A stretch of 64,000 nt of DNA from Ruegeria atlantica. Lineage in GTDB: Bacteria; Pseudomonadota; Alphaproteobacteria; Rhodobacterales; Rhodobacteraceae. The notes beneath the pieces were generated by a model. The model did no database searches. It was not told the origin of the DNA and saw nothing but the letters and a program-made list of their open reading frames with translations. This document shows, piece after piece, positions 57,212 to 64,000 of the stretch; within the stretch, counting starts at the first letter, position 1; each line of letters starts with the position of its first letter. The translations under genes were made by a program, and so were the position numbers. The stretch covers positions 1-64,000 of the forward strand of contig NZ_WQFE01000016.1 in assembly GCF_013033965.1 (NCBI RefSeq). Reading direction: 5' to 3'.

Positions 57212-58909
57212 GTGAAGCACCAAATCGGAAAAGTAATTGAGGTTAAAGGCGATACAATTGCCGTATCACTAATTGAATTTGACGAAGAGAACACTGTTGG
57301 CGTGCCTGAAGAGATGGCGGTTGACGTCTCCACTCCAGATGGTCCGGTGAACATCCTAATTGGGCAGCCCGGATCTTTTGTTGAGCTGTCTTTACCAAAC
57401 GGCACTTTGCTGTGTCTTGTCACAGAAACACGGATGCGAGAAGCAAATGTTGGCGTGACAGAAGCCAAAGAAGCCGTCACTGCGGGTGACTTTGTAATCG
57501 ACCAAGTCTCGCGACAGCTTGTTACGATTCCGATTGGAACAATAGATTCAGACGGAGACTTTGAAAGGGGAACCAATGTCTTACCAACAGTGAACGCCCC
57601 CGTTTTCGCCGTGCTCCCTTCAACAATAAATGACATCTACACAAGCTTTGCCGAAGGGAACTTTTCTTTGGGGAAGTTGTCCCTTCTTCCTGAGCAAGAA
57701 GCAAAACTGAACCTTGATGCATTCCTTGGCCGTCATGCTGCGATACTAGGGCAAACAGGTGGGGGAAAGTCTTGGACGGTTGCCTCTGTCCTCCAGAAGA
57801 TTGCACAATTCCCACAATCGACCGTCCTCCTGCTTGATCTGCATGGAGAGTATGCTTCAGCATTTGGGGATGAAGCCGAGGTTATTTCTGCTGCCGACAT
57901 CGAGATGCCCTATTGGTTGATGAACGCAGAGGAAATTCTTTCGCTCATGATAGATCGAGCAGAGTCCAGCGCCCCGAACCAAAACGCCAAATTTAAAGAG
58001 CTGTTGCAATCTGCGAAGGAGAACCACCCCGAGAATGCTGCCCTCGGTCTAGAAAAAATTACTATCGATACGCCGGTCTATTTCGACCTTATGGACATCG
58101 TTGATGAGTTTCGGCGTTTGGATGTCGAAATGGTTCAGGGCAGTACGAAAAAAGTTAAGGGGCCACTCCATGGGCAGTTTACCCGCCTTCTCATGAGGCT
58201 GGAATCTCGGCTAAACGACCGACGCTATGACCTGATCTTCAAACCCCAAACATATAACTCCAGTGCTTCAATGGATGACCTATTTCGCAAACTCTTGGGA
58301 GAGGAGATTTCAAATAGGAAAAAGATAGTCGTTCTTGACCTGAGCCCTGTACCCTTTGATGTCAGAGGTTCCTTGATATCCTTAACTCTCAGGTGTCTGT
58401 TTGACTTCTCCTATTGGCATAGCCGCCTCAAGGGTTCGCGCTTTCCCATATCCATTTTCGCCGATGAAGCTCACATCTATCTGAGCGACTCAGGATCTAA
58501 CCAAGCCCCGCGAGAGTCGGCCGAAAGGATCGCAAAAGAAGGTCGAAAGTACGGAATAAGTCTAACAGTCATTAGTCAGCGACCGAGGGAAATGTCGTCC
58601 ACGATTTTATCGCAGTGCGGGAGTTTTCTGTGCTTGAGAATTTCGAATCCGGACGACCAGTCGTATGTTCGCAACCTGCTTCCTGATTCCGTTCGAGGAA
58701 TAACGTCAATGTTCGCTTCGCTAAGGCGTGGTGAAGCCATCTTGATTGGTGATTCAATGATGATGCCGACGCGCATCAAAGTGGATGCACCTAACCCTGC
58801 TCCGGATAGCGCCGATGCATCCTTTACAGCGCTATGGAGCGAAGAACCGGTCGAGTTAAATGTCGCAGAAATTTTGGATACTTGGCGAAACCAAAAGGTT
58901 CGCAACTAA
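57212..58909 (+). CDS. herA: HerA-type DNA-pumping ATPase
   Basis: The protein has 565 residues from GTG 57212 (TAGGAGATACGCG upstream). An N-terminal HAS-barrel-like domain (about 1-130) is followed by the ATPase with Walker A GQTGGGKSWTVA at 180-191, STVLLLDLHGEY and Walker B IFADEAH at 415-421, then the conserved KYGISLTVISQRPREMSSTI region. HerA forms hexamers that move DNA. Paired with SIR2 it forms a known two-gene anti-phage system (SIR2-HerA, Nezha). Confidence 0.92.
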   Translation: MKHQIGKVIEVKGDTIAVSLIEFDEENTVGVPEEMAVDVSTPDGPVNILIGQPGSFVELSLPNGTLLCLVTETRMREANVGVTEAKEAVTAGDFVIDQVSRQLVTIPIGTIDSDGDFERGTNVLPTVNAPVFAVLPSTINDIYTSFAEGNFSLGKLSLLPEQEAKLNLDAFLGRHAAILGQTGGGKSWTVASVLQKIAQFPQSTVLLLDLHGEYASAFGDEAEVISAADIEMPYWLMNAEEILSLMIDRAESSAPNQNAKFKELLQSAKENHPENAALGLEKITIDTPVYFDLMDIVDEFRRLDVEMVQGSTKKVKGPLHGQFTRLLMRLESRLNDRRYDLIFKPQTYNSSASMDDLFRKLLGEEISNRKKIVVLDLSPVPFDVRGSLISLTLRCLFDFSYWHSRLKGSRFPISIFADEAHIYLSDSGSNQAPRESAERIAKEGRKYGISLTVISQRPREMSSTILSQCGSFLCLRISNPDDQSYVRNLLPDSVRGITSMFASLRRGEAILIGDSMMMPTRIKVDAPNPAPDSADASFTALWSEEPVELNVAEILDTWRNQKVRN

Positions 58910-58975
58910 TTTCGGTCCGGCGGAGCAAAGGCACGCTTCGACAGGACAGATGTCGAATGTCATCTAGGGGGCAGC

Positions 58976-60598
58976 ATGTTGGGATTCTTTAAAAAGCTAT
59001 TTAGTTCTCAGAAAACTCTGAAGAGCGACTCTTTCCAAGTCGCCACGAAACGGCAAGGGGGGAGCAGTGTTGGAGAACGGTCTACCCCATTCTCCGAAGA
59101 ACTTGAGGAATGGGAGCCGCAAAACATAGAGACATTGGAGAGATTGTCCGCTGAGATGCCAGGCGGTGACTACTTTCCCCTGCTCGAAAGCTTGCAAAAT
59201 TCGATCTCAAAGAAAAGATACGCAGAGGCTGCTGAAGCGGCCCACAGGAGCATTGCACCACTTCGAGATTGGTTGAAAGACCCAAGAGGAGATGGTGCAC
59301 GGTTGCAGCTCCGCGTCCCTGCATTGCAGCAAGGTGGCACGATGATGGCCTTAACAGGGGATTTAGAGGGACTTGAGAAAATTCGTGATCTTGTAACCGA
59401 ATTCGACCACCTTGAGTCTTACAGGTTCGATGCGATGAGACACTTTAAGTCTTATGAGCTTTTTGTGGCCATTCGAAAGCTTGTCTCGTCCAAGCCAGGA
59501 GTATTGCAAAACAAGGTAAAGGCCGAGCTCGGGGAAGAAGATGGCCGTCATGTGAGCAACTTGGTTTCTTGGTTGGAAAAAGCTGGCGAGATCACAAGGG
59601 AAAAGAAGGGAAAGACATATGCGCTCTACATATCAGAGCCGAGTACTTCTTCGAGTCAAACTCAGCCCGCTGAAACTAGAATTTACATACCGGCCCCAAG
59701 AACTTCGAAGGCGGACATCTCACCTGACTTAGAGACATTTACTGACCGCACATTCCGGTTTGTGGCCGTAGATGTCGAAACAGCGAACCGACAACACAGC
59801 AGCATATGCCAAGTAGGGTTGGCGATGGTGTCCACCAGCGGAGATGTTGAGACGGTTGGATTACTGATCGACCCTGAACAAGATTTCGAACGTTCGAATG
59901 TCAACCTACACGGGATTGATGAATCTTCAGTAGCAGGGGCCCCCAATTTCATGGCAGTTATTCAGTCTTTGCGCCCGTTCCTTGAGCGGCATCTTCTGGT
60001 GCAACACAGCAATTTCGACAAACAGGCGTTTTATGCGGCCAGCAAATTTCACGGTGTTCCAGAATTGAAGGCCAACTGGGTCGATAGCGTCAAAATCGCT
60101 AGAAGAGCTTGGCCAGAACTGAAAGGTAATGGTGGCCATGGGTTGGCTAATTTAAAGACTTACCTTGGCTTAAGCTTTGAACACCATGATGCAGAAGAAG
60201 ATGCACGTGCGGCGGCTGAAGTCGTTCTGGCGGCAGAAGCTGCAACTGGTTCGGATTTCTTCGAACTCGCGAAGTCTAGAAATCAGAATTACCAAACTTC
60301 GGTGGCGATTGCTGGCAATCAAAGCGGCTCTCTCTACGGGCATGTTGCTTGCTTTACAGGGCAGTTGAGTATGTCTCGTGTGGAAGCGGCGACAATAGCT
60401 GCTGGAGCAGGGATAACTGTAAAGACAAGTGTTTCGAAGAAAGTAACGCTTTTGGTTGTTGGAGACCAAGATCTATCGACTTTGGCGGGTCACGACAAAA
60501 GCAGCAAGCACCGTCGCGCGGAAGATCTGCAGAGTGAAGGGCATGAAATCAAGATCCTTGGTGAGTCGGAATTTCTTAAGTTGATCGAAGCCGAATGA
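58976..60598 (+). CDS. Winged-helix / DEDDh exonuclease / BRCT fusion protein
   Basis: The protein has 540 residues with TAGGGGGCAGC before the ATG. Region 1-145 is not recognised. A winged-helix-like segment (about 155-217) has SSKPGVLQNKVKAELG and LVSWLEKAGEITREKKGKT. A DnaQ-type 3'-5' exonuclease (about 260-420) has Asp266 and Glu268 in AVDVETA, Asp348 in HSNFDKQ, and His404 and Asp409 in HHDAEEDA, so all DEDDh residues are present. The end (about 453-538) is a BRCT domain (GHVACFTGQLSMSRVE). It starts 66 bases after herA and is likely co-transcribed. Confidence 0.85.
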   Translation: MLGFFKKLFSSQKTLKSDSFQVATKRQGGSSVGERSTPFSEELEEWEPQNIETLERLSAEMPGGDYFPLLESLQNSISKKRYAEAAEAAHRSIAPLRDWLKDPRGDGARLQLRVPALQQGGTMMALTGDLEGLEKIRDLVTEFDHLESYRFDAMRHFKSYELFVAIRKLVSSKPGVLQNKVKAELGEEDGRHVSNLVSWLEKAGEITREKKGKTYALYISEPSTSSSQTQPAETRIYIPAPRTSKADISPDLETFTDRTFRFVAVDVETANRQHSSICQVGLAMVSTSGDVETVGLLIDPEQDFERSNVNLHGIDESSVAGAPNFMAVIQSLRPFLERHLLVQHSNFDKQAFYAASKFHGVPELKANWVDSVKIARRAWPELKGNGGHGLANLKTYLGLSFEHHDAEEDARAAAEVVLAAEAATGSDFFELAKSRNQNYQTSVAIAGNQSGSLYGHVACFTGQLSMSRVEAATIAAGAGITVKTSVSKKVTLLVVGDQDLSTLAGHDKSSKHRRAEDLQSEGHEIKILGESEFLKLIEAE

Positions 60599-60658
60599 TG
60601 TCTGGTTTAAGTGAGGCCTTCAAAGGCGGCAGGGCAGTGACAAACGGAATCCATAAAG

Positions 60659-61198
60659 TTGTCAGATAACTCCACCAAGAGAGTGTTTGCTGGATTGTCC
60701 ACCGGGGTGAAGCTCGAGCAGTATGCGCGTTCAATTCTGAAACAGGTTTTGTCGATGGAGGACAGCTCCCAGCCAAGTGATGCTTCAATCGAGCGCTGTC
60801 ATATCGGCGTTGAGCCTATGCTTTTGGCGCTGGCAATGGAATTCGCGCTTAAAGCTTGGTTTGTTTGGGACCATGATCGTCATGATCCAATCAGGACACA
60901 CGATCTCGCAAAACTCTTCGACGCTTTACCCGTCTCAAGCAAGGATAGGCTGAATGCCGCATTCAAAGACAAAGTTGCTCCAATTCATCCTTGGAGCGGG
61001 TGGATGGAATACAACATCAAAGATGTCCTTGAGCACCACGCCAATGCATTTGTTGAGTGGCGCTACCTGCATGAGAAACGAGACAAGGGCTTGAGCTTCA
61101 ATTTCATAACTTTCGTAGCAACGCTCGAATTGGTTCTGGACGAGTTTGGAAAGCGCTACAATACGCGGAAAATCCAGCCACAACGGCTTCTCTATTAG
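60659..61198 (+). CDS. HEPN-domain protein
   Basis: The protein has 179 residues with a TTG start at 60659. The helical HEPN pattern is visible: AMEFALKAWFVWD, then DPIRTHDLAKLFDALP, resembling the E..KA...(x)n.THDL.KL core. HEPN domains are often RNases in toxin-antitoxin and defence systems. The classical Rx4-6H catalytic pair is not evident, so activity is uncertain. It is 60 bases after the exonuclease-BRCT gene on the same strand and probably part of the same locus. Confidence 0.65.
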   Translation: MSDNSTKRVFAGLSTGVKLEQYARSILKQVLSMEDSSQPSDASIERCHIGVEPMLLALAMEFALKAWFVWDHDRHDPIRTHDLAKLFDALPVSSKDRLNAAFKDKVAPIHPWSGWMEYNIKDVLEHHANAFVEWRYLHEKRDKGLSFNFITFVATLELVLDEFGKRYNTRKIQPQRLLY

Positions 61199-61888
61199 AA
61201 CTTTTTGGTGTCGCGCGTAATTTCAGCTGCCGATCTAAGCTTGTTGTTTCGACGAATGTCCGTCCGCTTCTACGACCGCACCGCGGCATAGTTCTGGTAC
61301 AATGGAGGTCCACTTCGGGCCGGACAATCATGCTGCGTTTGCAAACACATTGAACAAGAGCAAAGTCGGCAATGGGCTCATTCGACCTGTTGGGCCAAAG
61401 CACGATCGATGGCGGCAATGGGCTCATGATCGCAGATCCGCAATCACTCTGTGAGTGTAAAGATCTAGCGAACAGTCTTGTCTCACATCGTGAATCTCGC
61501 GCAATAAGCATCGAACGGATACCTACCCGTTCACAGGCACGGTGCGGCGACGTTTGCGTTTGTAATGGGCCATGTCTGTGGCCTTTCATGCAGTTTCAGA
61601 ACTACATGGCACCCTCCATCGTCTGGTTCGTTAGTCTTGGCTTGAGCTCGGCTTTGACACTGAACACGCAGCCGGACTGGATATCGGATTGGGTCTTCAA
61701 AATCAATCGAAGGGAATAGGACGGCTTTGGATAGGAATTTGTGCATCGGGTCAGGTTACCGGAGAGGCCCCTTAGCCAGGGCGGTCTACAGGCAACGGAT
61801 CGTTGCAAGTATTTCATGTGTGTAGGCCGCTGTCAGTTCTTTCTAAAAGCCAACTACAAGCAATTGTTAAACTGCGAGGTGAAGAGAC
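61199..61888 (+). other. Gene-free stretch with a short direct repeat
   Basis: No supported gene is seen; open frames on both strands lack ribosome sites and plausible composition. CGGCAATGGGCTCAT occurs at 61367-61381 and again at 61413-61427. The stretch separates the defence genes from the next small gene. Confidence 0.45.
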
Positions 61889-62245
61889 ATGACTGATGGT
61901 CGAAATGATCTTTTTGAACGGCTCAAACCAATTTGGGAGGCCGTAGTTAAGTTGGGCGAGAACACCCCCGAACTCAGTATGAAGGCCTATCTTAGTGAGA
62001 TGAGGGGCGAAGTAGACAAAGCACGGACCGCTTCATTGGGGACTGAAAACAGTCCGGATCGGTGTGACGAAAAAGTAGCGGAGGATCCTGAGGCTCAGTT
62101 CAAGATGATTGCAGCCGCCTATGCCACTGGAGACATGGATGAGGTCGACCAGGTGATAAACTACCTTGCTTTTATTCGTCGTATGAAAAAACAGGGCATT
62201 TATGAATTGGGACACTGGAGTGATGAGGACCCAGGTGGGCGGTGA
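61889..62245 (+). CDS. Hypothetical acidic protein
   Basis: This 118-residue soluble protein was not recognised. It begins MTDGRNDLFERLKPIWEAV and is rich in Glu and Asp; GAGGTGAAGAGAC is a good ribosome site. It is predicted helical with no signal peptide. It lies alone in the accessory region between the HEPN gene and the adhesin. Confidence 0.6.
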   Translation: MTDGRNDLFERLKPIWEAVVKLGENTPELSMKAYLSEMRGEVDKARTASLGTENSPDRCDEKVAEDPEAQFKMIAAAYATGDMDEVDQVINYLAFIRRMKKQGIYELGHWSDEDPGGR

Positions 62246-62720
62246 TACAACCAGAGATCGCTTCACATAACACCCCTTCGCCGACATTTGAGCGTCCTGA
62301 AAACGCCGCCCGATCATCCAACGCTCGTGAAAAAACACGCAGAATGCAGAATGCCGCTGTCGCTTCGGGTGCTTGTTCTGAACTGCGGGTGCGAACCGAC
62401 TTCTTGCGGACAAGGTCAAAGCACTCGCGCCTCCCATTGCGGCCCAATTTTACGGTCTGGCGGTCCTCAAGCCTGGGCGGTTCGGTTATTAAACAGCCTC
62501 TCTCGGCCAAGCGATTGCCTCTGATCCAGACCCACGAGGGTCGGGAGCTATTTGCCTCAAGTACGGAGCATCTTGGATCTTAGTGCCGTCCGCGGGTGGT
62601 GCCCGAGGCAGGGTTGGCGCAAACCAGTTTCAATGAGGTCGTGCGGGTGTAGTCCGCACCTTCCCTTCCAGTGTTTGGCCGGAGGGAGGCAAGGCCAGCA
62701 CACAGGTTTTGAGGGCAGCT
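62246..62720 (+). other. Leader region before the adhesin gene
   Basis: No convincing gene is seen; an open frame in 62242-62583 has no ribosome site and no recognisable domain. GTGCGG and CCGCAC at 62641-62659 form a 6-bp hairpin with a 7-base loop, about 60 bases before the adhesin start. Otherwise I see nothing in it. Confidence 0.4.
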
Positions 62721-64000
62721 ATGATTAAATCCCATCCCTTTCTTGAGAAGTTCCGTTCGGGGATGATACGCGGTGGGCGTATGACCAAACTGGCGGGTGT
62801 GGCCGCCAGCTATGCCCCGCAGTTTGCCGGAACTCTGGTTGTTGCGGGTCCGCTGATGATGTCGGTGTCGAGCGCGGCCCTTGCGGCCTGTGTTGCCAAT
62901 CCGGCGGGGTCAGGCACGTTTGAATGCAGCGGCAGCGCGACGGTCACGCAGGATCTGAGCCCGCCTGCCGGGCAGGCGCTGGATGTCAGCACGACGGACC
63001 AGGTCAGCATCGTGACTACCACCGGAAACGCGCTGCGACTGAACTCGAATGCGGGAATCACCTTCACGGATGACTATGCCTCGACCTTCACCGGCGCCGC
63101 CGTCGGAATTTCTGCGACAAACGGGGGCACTGGTTTGGTGTCGATAACCACCGCCGGAGATGTCACTGGCGTGGCATTTCAAGGAATAAGCGCGGTCAAC
63201 AGCGTTTCGGGCACGGGTCTGACGATTTCGGCAGCGGCGGTGTCGGGTGGTGAGGATGGAATTCATGCACGGAACTTGGGAGCCGGGGACTTGTTGGTGA
63301 CAGCGACCGGCGATGTCACGGGTACCAATGACGACGGGATATCTGCATTAAATTCTCTTAACGCCGACGATTTCACGATCATGGCGGCAGCAGTTTCAGG
63401 CGGTGATACCGGGATATCCGCAACAAACGACGGCAGCGGAGCCTTGTCGGTGACGTCCACCGGAGCCGTCACAGGTTCCAGCGGGGATGGGGTCAATGCA
63501 TCGAACAGTTCTAACAGCACGGATCTGACGATCACGGCGGCGGCTGTTTCGGGTGGTCAAAGCGGTATTGTTGCACGGAACTCAGGAACCGGGGACTTGT
63601 CGGTGACAGCGACCGGCGGTGTCACGGGTACCAATTACGACGGGATATTTGCGCGTAATTTTTCATCCGGCAACGATCTCACGATCACGGCGGCAGCAGT
63701 TTCAGGCGGCGACGGTCACGGGATTCTGGCCGACAACAATGGCAGTGGTGCGCTGTCGGTGACGTCCACCGGCGACGTCACTGGTTTGTCTGGAACAGGT
63801 ATTGTTGCACTGAACTCTACTTTCGGTACCAATCTGACGGTCTCGTCAGCGGCAGTCAGCGGAACCGGGAACGGGATTCAAGCAGGCAATTTCGGCTTTG
63901 GTGCGACGACGGTGACCTCCACCGGTACTGTCACGGGCACCAATGACGACGGGATACTTGCGACAAGCTCTCCCTATGGTACGGATATGACGATCACGGC
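62721..64000 (+). CDS. Large repeat adhesin, autotransporter-like (partial, N-terminal part)
   Basis: The first 426 codons are in the window, from ATG 62721, and the frame is still open at the end. A long signal peptide (residues 1 to about 53, ending MMSVSSAALA before ACVANP) is typical of autotransporters. The rest is built of alternating units of about 21-22 residues: one ends in LSVTSTGxVTG and the next in TDLTITAAAVSGG, each opened by DGIxAxN. This pattern predicts a long beta-helix on the cell surface. The beta-barrel and true length lie beyond the window. Confidence 0.85.
   Translation, partial: MIKSHPFLEKFRSGMIRGGRMTKLAGVAASYAPQFAGTLVVAGPLMMSVSSAALAACVANPAGSGTFECSGSATVTQDLSPPAGQALDVSTTDQVSIVTTTGNALRLNSNAGITFTDDYASTFTGAAVGISATNGGTGLVSITTAGDVTGVAFQGISAVNSVSGTGLTISAAAVSGGEDGIHARNLGAGDLLVTATGDVTGTNDDGISALNSLNADDFTIMAAAVSGGDTGISATNDGSGALSVTSTGAVTGSSGDGVNASNSSNSTDLTITAAAVSGGQSGIVARNSGTGDLSVTATGGVTGTNYDGIFARNFSSGNDLTITAAAVSGGDGHGILADNNGSGALSVTSTGDVTGLSGTGIVALNSTFGTNLTVSSAAVSGTGNGIQAGNFGFGATTVTSTGTVTGTNDDGILATSSPYGTDMTIT

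Noticed and set aside
61372..61719. A 115-codon plus-strand open frame
   Set aside because: No ribosome site, mixed composition and overlap with equally long frames on the other strand.
62242..62583. A 113-codon frame after the acidic protein
   Set aside because: No ribosome site and no plausible protein features; frames on the opposite strand are equally open.
55381..64000. A repeated tRNA-Arg 3' end as the far attachment site of an island
   Set aside because: I found only a weak resemblance (TTCGGTCCGGCGG near 58913), which does not extend into the T-arm.

Overview
The window comes from the chromosome of an alphaproteobacterium, most likely a marine Rhodobacterales (Roseobacter group, Ruegeria-like). 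The ribosomal proteins, the complete L-amino-acid transporter aapJQMP, an ATP12 chaperone, a TIGR02466-type oxygenase and an rpmH-rnpA-yidD...yidC-engB block all fit that group. I did not assign a species.

Layout. Bases 1-27000 hold the end of tuf and the str/S10/spc/alpha ribosomal super-operon. It is cut into pieces by non-ribosomal genes at four places: tuf|rpsJ (one membrane protein), rplW|rplB (about 6.2 kb: aldose epimerase, fatty-acid desaturase, MarR/YceI, an unknown protein, an AIPR-like putative phage-defence protein), rplP|rpmC (about 2.6 kb: DUF1194 protein, TIGR02466 oxygenase, a secreted protein) and rpmD|rplO (about 3 kb: MarR, ABM-fold protein, membrane protein, DUF1127 protein, glycosyltransferase). 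Bases 27000-39060 are ordinary chromosomal genes: TAXI receptor, DegP-type protease, rarA, enoyl-CoA hydratase, RluC-type synthase, HAD phosphatase, ATP12 and aapJQMP. Bases 39060-51470 are a long minus-strand block running from rpmH through rnpA, yidD, an AidB-like dehydrogenase, ttcA, an EAL protein, yidC, MOSC, engB, DUF2946 and PepSY proteins to argB, a ferredoxin and a SixA-like phosphatase. Bases 51700-55320 carry a TVP38 membrane protein, a disulfide oxidoreductase and an orphan histidine kinase. A tRNA-Arg(ACG) at 55381-55457 is followed by an accessory region with a SIR2-HerA pair, a winged-helix/DEDDh-exonuclease/BRCT protein and a HEPN protein. The window ends inside a large repeat adhesin.

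Most unusual observation. The last 84-105 bases of rplW (L23), in one case with its terminator, recur three times downstream as degenerate copies (about 3963, 5276 and 6599). Each copy begins immediately after the stop codon of an inserted gene. rplW therefore looks like a site where gene cassettes have accumulated, each event leaving an old rplW tail behind the cargo. The second main candidate is the SIR2-HerA-exonuclease/BRCT-HEPN cluster beside tRNA-Arg, a probable anti-phage locus with an unfamiliar third component.
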